A DNA stretch of 64,000 nucleotides from Aptenodytes patagonicus (Eukaryota; Chordata; Aves; Sphenisciformes; Spheniscidae): positions 42,176,746 to 42,240,745 of the forward strand of contig NC_134951.1 of assembly GCF_965638725.1 (NCBI RefSeq). Direction: 5' to 3'. A program made the translations under genes and the position numbers. Below, in pieces: positions 12,801 to 24,035 of the stretch (positions within the stretch are counted from its first letter, which is position 1; every line of letters starts with the position of its first letter). The notes under the pieces are model-generated. The model did not search any database and was not told the DNA's origin. It saw only the letters and a program-made list of their open reading frames with translations.

Positions 12801-14824
12801 CCAACTGCAAGAGCTTGAAGACAGGTCAGTTTATTTCTGCTGCAGTTTGGGTATTGACAAAACCTCATAGCTGTCCCTTATTACTCAGAAGCCTACAGGC
12901 AATACAGAGATTTTTATTCTCATTTTTGCTATACTTCAGAGTCCTGAATAGGGGGGAAGAAAAGTGCCTCTGGGAAAAAGGTGAGAAATAACAAAAGAAC
13001 CCCTATCCCAGGGAGTCCAGAAAGCTGGGAAATAAGTTGTATACACATCAGAAGATTATAGGTAGTATCAAAAAGAACATCACCTGTTAAAATACTAGGA
13101 TATTAAAACGGCTAGGACCAAGGGTTCAGCATTTCTAAGAGGTCTGTCAGCAGCCTCTCCCGTGCATGTCTAACTAATACAAGTGATAGACCCATGATTT
13201 TCAACCGAGCTCTACAGCTGTATTTCGCTAGTACCCCTGCAAATCACCCCTAGACAGGTTGGGAAACTTATAATACACCAAACTAGCCAGCCAACCATGG
13301 TTGGAACCACTCAAAAGCTGACAAATGCCACAGGATCCAGTTTAAAACTAACCCTGTCCTCAAATAAGTTAGCATGAAGGCTGAAAAACTGCCCCATCAA
13401 TCACAACACTTTTCAACTATTACACTCAGTGGCTATTTAACTGAAAAACAGAACACAACGCTTTTTTCCCCCTGCATATCAAAGATCAGATATAAAGGGA
13501 CACCAAGTACCTCCTTCCCTTGTATCATTTAGTGGAAGACTGAGGCTAGGATCTGATGTTACTTTTATAGAAACACAACCTGAATGACTTTTCAGAGCAT
13601 ACTGCCTTTAAGCAAAATCCAGCTAAGTGAAGAAAAGTTCCTTTTTGTTCGTTTACTAGCTGCCTCTGAGAACATATTTGATTTGATTCACTGTTTTGCT
13701 AAGCCATGTGCGTAACTCTTAAGAGTTCACGCACAATATAAATAGCTAAGTTGTACTTTGTCGAAGAGGTATACGCAGTTATCCTCAGTATATTTGGATT
13801 GCACACAGGAACACCAACCGTTCTTATTTAAAAAGCTAAACAGCATATACCAGGTATTTTTGTACTCCTACTTTTGTAGACACTTCTATACTTTTTCAAA
13901 ACACATTCCCATCTTCATCTTGATTTGTCTCCACCAACTGACTTACATTAATAATATGTCAATAGGGTACCTTAATGGTTTCAGATGTACCTTATTACAA
14001 AACAGAGATTTTAACCCTACTGTATTAATACCGTATCAGTACACCTCAGAATGAGTATCATTAGCACTCCTGAGGGTCATGCCGCACACTGATCTTGGCT
14101 ATATCAATGCAGCAGTAACTAGCTCCAAAAATTCAAATTCAACTTAACTAGAAAAACAAAAGGGGCAGTGCGAGGATCAGGGCTGTGTTTCTTTCCCCTC
14201 CCTCTTTTTTTAGTGATGGATACTTCATGCATAAAACCAGGAAAGCTTAAGAGTGGCCTATTCCTTATATCAAACTATTTCACACCTGTGTAAAACAGAG
14301 GAAATGTTTTTTAACCTGGCAGGATTTATGACTTTTTTTTCCCCAGTCAGTTGCAGCAAACAGAACAGACCTCAACACTCAAGAGTGATTATCTCCCATG
14401 TGAAGTATCTTACGAAATTCTGTGACTTTAGAAGCATTTTTCCAGCACGGGGCCCCCTGCTGGTGCACAAGCAAATCAGAAATCACAGACAACCTGACCA
14501 ATAGCAACCCAAACACCACTTCCTCCAAAACTCATCCAGATGCAGACAGCTCAGAAGTCACTATGGCTAACACAACTTTTGTTAATAATAAAGGCTCATC
14601 TAACTGGACAACAGCAGCCCACTGGCTTTTTTTTTTTCCTATCCCTAATACAGCCAGTAAAAATTTATACACAATGTGGAAATATTTAAAAACATCTAGT
14701 GGACATTTATGAAATGACCTAACAATGAGGCATCTTAAGCATTTAAGCATTAGGATCAGGACAACTGCTTATAAGCCAGAGAGTATTCTTAAAAGAAAAA
14801 AAAATCCAAAGTCAGAAAACTTAC
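9850..14824. other. SYNCRIP intron between exons 6 and 7
   Basis: Five-kilobase AT-rich intron. It contains one CR1 remnant (listed separately). No other gene or repeat could be named. Confidence 0.7.
11205..11432 (+). mobile_element. CR1 LINE 3'-end remnant
   Basis: Plus-strand orientation. It shows the degraded C-terminal ORF2 text of CR1 (an [17 protein letters not shown]-like stretch around 11,225-11,290) followed by the usual 3' segment GTAGGTCCCTTCCAACT near 11,385-11,401 and a decayed ATTCTAT tail. About 230 bp survive, strongly 5' truncated, as is usual for CR1. It lies in a SYNCRIP intron, antisense to the gene. Confidence 0.85.
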
Positions 14825-15001
14825 CAGTTTAACAGCTTCCTGAGCTGCCTCTTTAGTACAAAAAGTGACAAAAGCATATCCTCTATTTAGACCAGTTAGT
14901 GGATCCATCATTAAGCGGAGATCCCATATAGGGCCAGCTCTCTCAAATAATGGAACAAGTTCATCTTCAAACAAGTCTCTTGGAATCTTGCCCACAAATA
15001 T
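14825..15001 (-). CDS. SYNCRIP: SYNCRIP coding exon 6 (RRM1)
   Basis: 177-nt minus-strand exon, exactly 59 codons in phase 0, encoding residues 164-222. It begins with RNP2 IFVGKIP and includes RNP1 RGYAFVTF at about 203-210, the core of the first RRM. The acceptor is CTGTTGTAG and the donor is GTAAGT. The sequence [20 protein letters not shown] differs by only one residue from the human text as I recall it (FEKAG). Confidence 0.97.
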
Positions 15002-15084
15002 CTACAACAGACATAGTATTGTTTATAAAAAAAATACTTCCAATGAGTAAGAATACATCTACATAAACATCGCCTTCTCCTTAC
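15002..15084. other. SYNCRIP intron between exons 5 and 6 (83 bp)
   Basis: A very short intron with consensus GT and AG ends on the minus strand, close to the minimum vertebrate intron length. Confidence 0.9.
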
Positions 15085-15198
15085 CTCTGTACCAACAGAA
15101 GGTTGTTGTCCTGAATATACAGACTCTGGAGGAGGTCCACCATACTTTCTCTGTCCAGTAGTCACATCAAGAGTGTAGCCGGTTCTCTCCAAGAGCGC
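15085..15198 (-). CDS. SYNCRIP: SYNCRIP coding exon 5
   Basis: 114-nt minus-strand exon, 38 codons in phase 0, residues 126-163: [20 protein letters not shown], then [18 protein letters not shown]. It is the conserved stretch joining the N-terminal domain to RRM1 in hnRNP Q and R. The acceptor is TTACTTGAAG (a weak tract) and the donor is GTAAGG. Confidence 0.96.
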
Positions 15199-16913
15199 CT
15201 TCAAGTAAGAAACTTAAAATTTTACAATCATACACAAATTGAGGTAGTTTAGATGAACTTCATTCACAAACAGACATGCTTATAATTCGTCTTAAACTGT
15301 ACTGCTTTGAAACTCCCACAGGCAAACAAGCCTACTGCTAGTACTTCAACAAGAAACTCGCAAAACAATTATTAGAACTATCAAGTAAAGAAACACTGCT
15401 AGAAAATTAGAGATTCACATAGAGTTTTCCCAATTCCTTCATTTTCATACAAAAAAAAGGCCAAGTAATAGAATAGCGAGCTTCCCTTTAATTAGAAAGA
15501 TCTTAGTCTGAGCCACTTCTTGTTTTGGCATGTCCAATCCTGCAAACACTTAGGCACAGGAGTTCCCTTCACTTAATGAGATTACTCATAAGTGTGAAGT
15601 TCAAGAACACATGTTTAAGTGCTTACACCCCTGGAACACTGTACTGACTGCTTCAGGTATCCCACCGCTGAAGTGGTAGTACATACTTCCTTTCTCCTAT
15701 CCTGTCCTCCACATCCCCCCCGCCGCAAATTCCTTGTGGGCACATATAGCATCCCAGCACAACTGATCCTCACTGGAATCACTGCATACAGTGACAGATA
15801 TACTACCAATTTAAAATGTTAAATGAAATTCAGTATGTAAATGTATGATGAGAAACTCCTCTGAAATTAGTCTTTCTTAATAATTTTGTACAAAGACAAA
15901 TCAACCCTACACACAAAGAAACAGCATATTAAACAAGCCTAATTATAATCAGGAGTTAGTAATTTCACAACTGGAAAATTGCAAAGTTATTTTAAATGCT
16001 ATAGCCATCAGCAGTAAAAGCTATGCTACTTTAAGTTAGTTAACCAAGTCCTCATATTGTTGTTTTATGTGGTAGTGACAAAAACCATATCAGTTTTTTG
16101 AATTTGTAATTAATGGCATCCCAGCCTCAAAGTCAGGAGAATAAAGATTTTCTAGTTTCGCAAGCTACATAGTTATTTGTAATATATAAACACATTCATT
16201 TTGCAGTTTACACATGAAAAGTTAAAGATGAAAAGATTCTCTTGCTTTTTAAGACATCAGCTATGCATGCTTAGATAGTTACCAAAGCTTAAGGAAAGGA
16301 AAGAGTTGCTCGTCACAGAATTTTAAAATAAATCATAGTATGCCTAACTCTTGAGACAGGAGTCTCCTGCTAGCAGAAGACTCGGTCTAAGAAACAACAT
16401 GTCCATTACTAAGACAGTTTGGGGTACAGTTTATGAGAACAGCGATGATGCCACAAGAAGTGGGCTAAATCCTGAATTCTTTACAATCTGTCTTTTCAGA
16501 CACACGTGGTATCTCCTCTGTATTGTGGAGTTGCTTTAAACCTGAACTGAAGGAAAAAAAAAACCAAAACACCAGTAGCTGAAGTTGCGCATTGTGAACT
16601 CAAAGACCTATGGCTGACAAGTTTCCGAAAACTTAACTGTGAAATAGTAGAACTGTCTCAACTAGACATAAAGCAAACTGTCAAATCTTTCTCACTTTTA
16701 TATATTCAGTTCCAGTAATTGAAAGTATATTAAGCTTCCTCTTGAAGAGGATTAAGTTTAAGATAAAAATGCAAGTGACAGCTTTCAAATAATGACAAAT
16801 AATCTAAAATAGCCTTTTTAAGAAAAGCACAGTTCCAAAAGAATCAAGGTATCTGTCACAACAGCTTTGAAAAACCACAGACAGACCGCATAACTTATCT
16901 TTTAGGCACATAC
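15199..16913. other. SYNCRIP intron between exons 4 and 5
   Basis: AT-rich intron of 1.7 kb with no other feature recognised. Confidence 0.7.
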
Positions 16914-17021
16914 CTTAATTTTTGCCTCATCTGGTCCTTTGCTAGAATCTGCCACCTTGGTCCCCTGTTTTTCCCTCTGCCTGTATGTCTTCATGACTCC
17001 ACATAAAAAGGCACTTTTGTT
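16914..17021 (-). CDS. SYNCRIP: SYNCRIP coding exon 4
   Basis: 108-nt minus-strand exon, 36 codons in phase 0, residues 90-125: NKSAFLCGVMKTYRQREKQG, then TKVADSSKGPDEAKIK. The acceptor is GTCTTTTGCAG and the donor is GTATGT. It forms the end of the N-terminal acidic (NURR) domain shared with HNRNPR; KVADSS rather than KVQEST supports SYNCRIP. Confidence 0.96.
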
Positions 17022-17207
17022 CTGCAAAAGACATATTAATCTTCAGTTCTGAAAACATAACAAGCCAGAACCTAATTTTACCTTGAACTAATACAGTGCC
17101 CATTTTACATATCACATATGGATCACTGAAGAGACTTAAGCAAACCTCTTGCCAGTCAGCTAGCAGTTTATCCCTCAACAATTATATTTTAAATTGCTTA
17201 ACGTTAC

Positions 17208-17326
17208 CTGAACATGTGAGAGATCACTGTCTTTAAACTGCTGAAGCACTGCCAATGCACCTTCTTCATTAAATTCCTTTAAAGCTTCAATAGCTCTTTC
17301 ATCTAGATCACTATGTGCAACTAGCC
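17208..17326 (-). CDS. SYNCRIP: SYNCRIP coding exon 3
   Basis: 119-nt minus-strand exon, residues 50-89, reading GLVAHSDLDERAIEALKEFN, then EDGALAVLQQFKDSDLSHVQ. Its first two bases complete Gly50, begun in exon 2. The acceptor is TTTTCTCTAG and the donor is GTAACG. Part of the N-terminal acidic domain. Confidence 0.96.
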
Positions 17327-18211
17327 CTAGAGAAAAGAAAAAAAATACGAATTATATTTGGGCAGCAATCTTTGTTTAACCACATTTAACACATGTAACG
17401 CATTTCAGTGACCCCTGAATCAATCACCGACTAACATAAGTTACTACACCTAAGAAATCACTTAGTCCTCTTAAAGGTAAGTATTTAAGTGTATTTAACC
17501 TTTTTTTCATCAAAAAGTGTCAAAAAAAGTTAAGATTCAGAGTAACAGTTACTGCATTTATGTACTCGTTTGACTTCTGTGAAACCCAGATGTTACACGG
17601 GCCAAGTTTATTTTCAATATCCTGAAGCTGAATTCAGAAGGATCTATCAAAACCTGACTTAGCTTGCCTAGCAATGGTACCTTGGTACATTTTGAGAAAA
17701 CTATAAAGCCAAATAAACTGCAGCACTAAAAGTGACCACCACAATCCAAAAATCAAGCTTAAAAAATGCTAGCCATTACCCTGTCTGAGGGAACCAATAC
17801 AATAACCTTTGCATCCATAAGCCCAAATACTATGTCACGAAGTATCATTTACATGAGAAGATGAATACCAAGGCTTCGGTTACTTACAGTTACCTACAAC
17901 TACTGTAAAAAGTGCACAAAGACCACATCACCTACTCCTCCTAAAAATCATCTGTTGCCTATTCCAGCTGTTGCTATGGTCACCTGCATACTTTTCCTCC
18001 TTCCCACCCCTCAGCCCAAGTGGCCTGGCCCAAGACTTTTCTCTGAAAAATACTAGGACAAATTAAAGCACTGAATGGAAAACATCCACAGATTTTGGTA
18101 AGACTGCAGTTCCCATACTTTTGGAAACCACAAAAAGTTGCTATTTTAGCCCAAAGACAGCAGAATCCAATAAAATATTGTAAGCATGGTTTTGCAAGTT
18201 TTACATCTTAC
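17327..18211. other. SYNCRIP intron between exons 2 and 3
   Basis: AT-rich intron of about 0.9 kb. Nothing else recognised. Confidence 0.7.
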
Positions 18212-18371
18212 CTGCAACGTAAATTTCATCTAGTTTTTCAGCAACTTTCTGTGGTAAACCAGCATCAAGCAATGTCTGGAAATGCTCAGAATGGGTAACT
18301 GCAGCAGAAGTATCCATGGGCTCTTCAGTACCATTCCCATTAACATGTTCAGTAGCCATGTTTCCAGATAT
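18212..18371 (-). CDS. SYNCRIP: SYNCRIP exon 2 with start codon
   Basis: 160-nt minus-strand exon. ATG is the reverse complement of 18,357-18,359, and 148 coding bases give residues 1-49: MATEHVNGNGTEEPMDTSAA, then VTHSEHFQTLLDAGLPQKVA and EKLDEIYVA. The first 12 nt are 5'UTR after the acceptor TTTGAACAG. The donor is GTAAGA, splitting Gly50. The opening MATEHVNGNG and the EEPMD motif identify SYNCRIP rather than HNRNPR (MANQVNGNAV). SYNCRIP (hnRNP Q) is an RNA-binding protein of nucleus and cytoplasm that acts in splicing, mRNA stability, editing complexes and neuronal RNA transport. The nine exons of the window join to 426 codons with no break. Confidence 0.97.
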
Positions 18372-19845
18372 CTGTTCAAATGCAATAAGCATCATAATTA
18401 AGCTAAAAATATCTTCAAGTAGAACAAATCAAGTGACAATACATGCAACGGACTGCCCTATTCTTGAAAAAAAAAAAAAAAAATCGTAGACCACTTCCCT
18501 GATACTTTTTGATTTTGGAAGACGCACAAAATTCCTCAAAAGAAGCACTAACACAAAGGAAAGCCCTAACACCACTGCCTAGCGGGGGTGGGGTAGCTTT
18601 CACTGCAGGTTTTACACAACCCAGCCAGACACTCTGACTCACCTCCCTCTCTCTGTCTCTCTAACACACTCCCTAAGAGGCTCTGAACAAGTTAGAAATG
18701 GAGCAAGAAGCCAATGGCGGGGGTGGGAGGAAGAGCAAACCTGCCACATGCAGCCGCCGCTACCACCGCGATACCGCCACTGACACCCGCCGCTGCCTCC
18801 ACCTCCCGTTGCAAACTCGCTACCCCCCGGAGCGAACCGCCTCTCCAGGCCCCAGGCGCGGCCGGGATCCCTTCCCGCCTCCACTCCGGTGTCGGCCGGG
18901 AAAGCGAGAGGAACAAAGCGCTCTTCCCAGTCCGCACCCACCCACGGTGGCGGCGGCAGCGGCAGCCGCCATGAGCCCGATGGAAACACGTGCTCTGCGC
19001 GTTCAGATGTCCTACAACTTCCTCCAGTGACCGACTTCCCCCCCTCTCCGCCACACTCCCGCAGGAGGAGCGGCTCCCCCCCACCCCAAGCCCCAGCCAT
19101 TCCCCACCTCTCACCCTATTCCCCCTGGAGAGCGGTTGCAACACCCCGGGCCCGATTTCACCACTCGGCCGGGAGCTCGCGGCGCCTCCCGGCCCCGCCA
19201 CCACCCCCCAGCCACACTTCTCCCCGAAACAATGCAGGGGCCCGCCGCCAGCCCCGTCTCCTGGCTGGGAAACGCCGCTGCCCGCCGCCCACCGCCTCAC
19301 GACGTGACCGGGGGCACGCGAGACCCGAGCGGCCCCCCTCCCCACGCACACGCCGGGCATCGAGGTCGCGGCTCGCCCCGCTGCGGAGCGGCTCCCCCCG
19401 GCCCGGCCCAGCCCCTCACGGGCAATGAATGGAGCGGCGGAGCCGGCAGGACAATGAGGCGAGAGCCACGCGCCCCACGCGGGGACGACCCGGGTCCCCC
19501 CGGCCGCCGCCACCTCCCCAGCGCCGGCCAGCCGCCGGGCCTAGCGCGCGGGCACCGGCCCAGCCCGGCCGCCCCCCGCCCGACAGCAGCGGCCACGAAG
19601 GCAGCCAGCTCCTCCACCCATCACGCAGCGCCTGGCAGCCGGGCCACGGCCCGACAGCGCTGCAGGGCCCCAGCGTGCGCCTCCCGCCCCGCCCGCCAGC
19701 TCCACTCCGCCGCCTCGACCCCCTCCGCCGCCCGGCCCGGCCCTGCCCCGGCCCGCTCCCACCCCGCTCCGCGGGCGGCTGCCGCCGCTCCGAGCCGCGG
19801 CGAGCCCGGGCCCGCCGGCCTGCCCGCCGGCGCCCAGCGCCTGAC
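18372..19845. other. SYNCRIP first intron
   Basis: About 1.5 kb between the non-coding first exon and exon 2. The part above about 18,700 is GC-rich and belongs to the CpG island. An A-run lies at about 18,466-18,483. The many long open frames in the GC-rich part run on both strands and reflect a shortage of stop codons. Confidence 0.6.
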
Positions 19846-20030
19846 CTGTCGCTGCGGAGGTGAAACGCCGTGCGAAGGGGCTCGGGGCGCGGCTAGCGGC
19901 TCGGCGTGCTGAGAAGCTGCCCCCCTTCTCCGCTCCCTCAGTGTGTCCGGACAGTGTGCTGGAGCTGGCGTAAAATGGCGGCCGCTCGAGCGCTCACGCC
20001 GCTGCTGGCACCAACCCCAGCCCCTTCCAC
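19846..20030 (-). other. SYNCRIP: SYNCRIP non-coding first exon (5'UTR)
   Basis: The low-coordinate end is set by the donor GCGACAG before GTCAGG on the minus strand, the only good donor in the GC-rich block close to a promoter-like motif. The upper end (transcription start) is not fixed by the sequence; I place it near 20,000-20,030, beside the YY1 motif and the G run. The exon carries no ATG-led continuation of the SYNCRIP frame. Confidence 0.6.
19974..19985 (+). promoter_or_regulatory. YY1-type core promoter motif
   Basis: AAAATGGCGGCC matches the YY1 consensus (AANATGGCGGC). It lies inside or next to the first exon, the usual place for this element in TATA-less CpG promoters. Confidence 0.65.
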
Positions 20031-20037
20031 TCGGCTC

Positions 20038-20063
20038 GGGGGGGGGGGGGGGGCGGGGGGGGG
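20038..20063 (+). repeat. G16-C-G9 tract
   Basis: Sixteen G, one C and nine G on the plus strand at the expected SYNCRIP transcription start. On the SYNCRIP sense strand this is poly-C. It can form a G-quadruplex. Confidence 0.9.
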
Positions 20064-21050
20064 AGAGGAGGAGGCGCCGCGCGCGCTGGCGCAGCCCCAA
20101 ACCCGGGGTCTCCCAGGCAGCTCCGCAAGGGTTATCGCCTCGCCCCGCCCGCCGGGCTGCCCGCGCGCGCGCCCGCCCGCCCCGCCCTCGCGCGCGCGGT
20201 CTCCTGCCCGCCCCTCCGTCCCCCACGCGCTCTGCGTTCCATGCGGAGCGGCGCGCGCCGCCCTCTCCCGCCCGCCCGGGTGGAGCGTCAGCCAGCAGGG
20301 GCGCGCGGCGCTCGCGCAGGCTGCGCGCTGCCGAGGGGGGGAGGCGGCGGCGGGACGAGCCCCGCGGGAGGACGGCGGGGCGAGCGGCGCGCCCGGCCTC
20401 CCCGGCGCCTTCCGCGCCGCCCTTGCACCTGTGCGGGCGCCACGCGAAAAACGGCGCTGGCGGAGCGGCTCGCCGGGCCGGCCGGGGATTGGGCGAGCGG
20501 CCGTTCCCACGGCGCGCAGGTGGCACAAAGGGGACCGCCGCGGCTGGAGGCGGGGTGTCCCGGCCCGCGGCGGGGGGACGGAGGAGACAAAGCCACGCAG
20601 ACAAAGGGAGGGGAGAGCGGCGCTTTGTGTGGCTGCCGGCCAGCCGAGAGCCCGGCGGCGCTCCGCTCACGCCGCGGCCGCGCTCGGCGTTCCCGCTTTG
20701 GAGGCGGGAGGCGCCTCGCCCCTTTCTCTGAGGGGCGCCCGGGGCTCTCTCGCCCTCCCCCCTCAGGCGGGCTCCCCACGCCGGCCGCCGCCCGCCCCGC
20801 CCCTCCGTAACTGTCGTGCGGAGGGGGCGTTTTTCCGAGGGGAACGGGAGTTTTCCCTCAGTCGCTGCGCGGGGCAGCGCGGTGAATGCGCTGAAGCGGC
20901 GGCGTTAAAGCGCCCCGGGCGGTGGTCAGCGGGGGGGGGGAGGAGTTGGCAGCAGCACGGGCTGGGGGTGCCACGCAGCTCAACCGAAGTCCCACAGCGC
21001 GCCTGGAGAAGCGAGGCCTTTGCCCCGTAGCCACCCTTTGAGCGTCCGTT

Positions 21051-23785
21051 CGTTTATCATTTAACTTTCTCGCGCTGGCCCCAGTGGAAGGTGGGTCTAA
21101 CCCCACGACGTTGTCAGAGGCAGGTCCCTTGCTGGGGATCCTCGTTACACACTTCGAATTCCGGTTCCCAACACACCTCGGTTGCACAGCTCACGGGAGA
21201 AACTTGCAAACCAACCCACTAAGCTCTGCCAGACCCGTAACTCCAGATAAAGACAGCGAAATGAAGGCAGGAAGGCACACACAATTACTGCTCACTTCCT
21301 CAAAGGCAGCTCGGCGACAAGCTGACCAACTGCTGCTGCCCCTTAGCCCAGCCAAACACCCTCGGTGTATCTCCAACGTTTTAAAAATACCTAAACCTGC
21401 ACAGTGGAGCAAGCACAGACAATTACAGGGTTAGTTCACCGTCAACAAATACTCACATGCTGGTGTGTAAGTATGTGAAACAACTGGTATTCAGGGAGAC
21501 AAAATCCCTTCGAGTACTTGATGGAGTAAAACTGCATTAAAAACTGAACCGCTCCACAGGTTAGTCTGAAATAGCAACAAATGCAAGGCAGCTGTACACT
21601 ATCAAATATTCCAGCTAATTTATAATTTGAAAATATCATTAAAAATCATTTTTACTCAAACTTCTCCCCGTGTTTAAAAAAAGGAACTTTCTGAATAAAA
21701 TAATTTTAGTAAAACAAAACCTAATTTTTTAGTGCAAACTTGCATATTTTTAATTGTATTCTTTATAAAAATGTGAATATTTTGCTCCCTTCAAAAATTA
21801 ATAACTTTCTCCAAAACTATAGCTATCAACTGGGCAATGAGAGTAATATCCTCAAAAACAAATTTGGAGAGCATTTTTCAGTGAAAATACTGCACCAAAA
21901 CATGTTATTTTCAGACATTTACAGAAGGTGTTTCAATGAGGTGTTTACAATACAGATGTGAGCCAGAGTAATACCTAAATTTCATAAATGGATTTGTTCT
22001 CTGGAACTAATGAAAACAGCAAAAAATGTTTCATTAAAATTCTCAGTCAGTGGATCTGACTAACTACAGGTGGCAAACTCCTGAGAAAGTAATTCCCACT
22101 TTCAGTCCCATTTTTAGAGGGAACACTTTTTATGCACTCTCCTTTTCCTCCATAAAATGGAAGTAAAAACAGTAAAAAGACTAGGACAAATGCAGTGAAC
22201 AGATTTGCACCCTTATTTAAAATCACAGCTGACCCAGAGTTACAGCTATTTGATCCTTTGAAATTTTATGTAGAAAGGAGGAAGCAAAGAGTCTGACATG
22301 CAGTTTTTCTACATATAGCTCAGTTATTAGCCCTAATATCGGTAGGACAAAGACAAAAGTGGTATGCCCAGGAGAAGGTCCACGAAATTATAAAATGTGT
22401 TTTTCTTTTTTTGAACAGTGTAGAACATCTATTGAAAAAAATACCCTGCCAAGAACATTTGCAGGCACTTATCTGGTGACTTGGATTTACACGAGGAGTT
22501 TCACTGCACATGCCTGAAAGTTTGACAACTTCTCACCATAATGACTTTTGTGTTAATTCCTAAATTTTCCTGGAATATGAAACCCCTGCCTGCTTCTAGT
22601 CCAGTTGTAACCACTGTAGAGCCCCACTGAAACCCCAGCTGGACGTCTGAGCCTCCCCAGCACATCCACAGTAAAACCAGCGATTATAACAGGACCAACT
22701 ACAGAGTTGCATGGATAAAGCAGTGAAAAATAAATTTAATTTGACCAGAAGATTAAAAGTCTAATTTTTGCTTCTGAGCTACTTATGTACAGTTAAAGAA
22801 TTATACCTTAAACAAAGAACGAAAATCTAGAAGACTCAACACCAATCTTACCTTCAGTTTCTATGATGCCTTTCCCAAGTGCGCACACATTGGAAATTTA
22901 GGCTCAGCTATAGAATTGGCTACACTTGAGCTATGAAACACACCAGCTACAGCATTAGAGGGGCAGATCACTGGTCGTACAGCAAGTACCACTGCTCGTA
23001 ATAACGAAACAAGCCCCCTGTGCTACGTCTGCCACAGCACAATTCTGAAATGATTCAGCCACTCCTGGGGTTTCTCAGCAATACATTTTCCAACCCATTC
23101 CTAGCCCTTAGCCTCCTTGGTAAGACTGCCAAGTTACTAATATATCTGTATATTATAAGGATATCTAACTTCAGGAAAGGACTGCAGTCTGCAGTTTATT
23201 CCGTGTAGTGCACAGCTGGCCACTGGCCTATTTGCCCTGCGAGATCCTTGGTAAAGTAAGACTATTTGGGGAAATACCCGTTTAATTGAAAGTCTGTTTA
23301 ATTTGTCCATTCTATCAGTCAGAGGCTCTATGTCTTGAAAGATGGGTTGAGTTACAAAATACAAGGCCTGTGCCTAATCAAGAGAAAAATGCAAGTCAGA
23401 AAGCAACCAAAAGGAGATGAATCAGATATATGAAATTTTCTTCAGGAGAAAGCTTTGCATGTATGACTGAATGGCTCAGTCTTTAATATGCAGATCTGAG
23501 AGTTCTTCCATTCTAAAAAGTAACTTACAATCTAAAATTGTCACGATTTCAGCAAAGACAGACTAAACTTGTGGTAATATTTTCTTTTAACATTCTTTCC
23601 AGTTATATCCTTTGTGCAACTTCTCACTTTTCCAAAACTAGGCAGGGGTAGCACCAATTAAAACAAAATCAAGGTTGCTCCCCCATTTATTTAAGCTACT
23701 TCTAAGGCTCTAACTTCGACCCTGCTAACTCTTCAAACACTTCACTTCTTCCAATTAAGTCAGGAAAACAAAAGCAGCGAAGAAA
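21051..23785. other. Intergenic sequence upstream of SYNCRIP
   Basis: Composition falls from GC-rich to AT-rich by about 21.45 kb. No coding exon or named repeat was seen. A short divergent transcript cannot be ruled out. Confidence 0.5.
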
Positions 23786-24035
23786 GTGTTTGCAAATCCA
23801 GTGATTATGGTTCACAGGACCAGAGGCAATGGGCACAAACTGAAACACAGTGGGTTCCCTCTGAACATCAGGAAACACTTTTTCGCTGTGAGGGTGACCG
23901 AGCACTGGCACAGGTTGCCCAGGGAAGCCGTGGAGTGTCCATCTTTGGAGATACTCAAAAGCCGTCCGGGCATGGTCCTGGGCAACCAGCTCTAGGTGGC
24001 CCTGCTTGAGCAGAAGGATGGATTCTGTGATACTG
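23786..24035 (+). mobile_element. CR1 LINE remnant
   Basis: Plus-strand orientation. About 250 bp of CR1 ORF2 C-terminus and 3' flank can be read (RTRGNGHKLKHSGFPLNIRK, then [20 protein letters not shown]), followed by a decayed segment. The ATTCTATG tail is degraded to GATTCTGTGATACT. 5' truncated; a different and older copy than the elements at 54 and 57-61 kb. Confidence 0.9.

Larger units (their letters stand above)
18700..21050. promoter_or_regulatory. SYNCRIP: CpG island promoter of SYNCRIP
   Basis: About 2.3 kb of very GC-rich, CpG-dense sequence spanning the first exon and the start of the gene. There is no TATA at the expected place. It contains the YY1-type motif AAAATGGCGGCC at about 19,974-19,985 and a long G run just upstream of the gene. 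Length and composition fit the promoter of a broadly expressed gene. No divergent gene was recognised on the plus strand. Confidence 0.85.

Noticed and set aside
18639-21187. Long open frames (up to about 370 codons) on both strands in the first CpG island
   Set aside because: They overlap in up to six frames, are rich in Pro, Arg, Gly and Ala, match nothing, and follow from the rarity of stop codons in GC-rich sequence.
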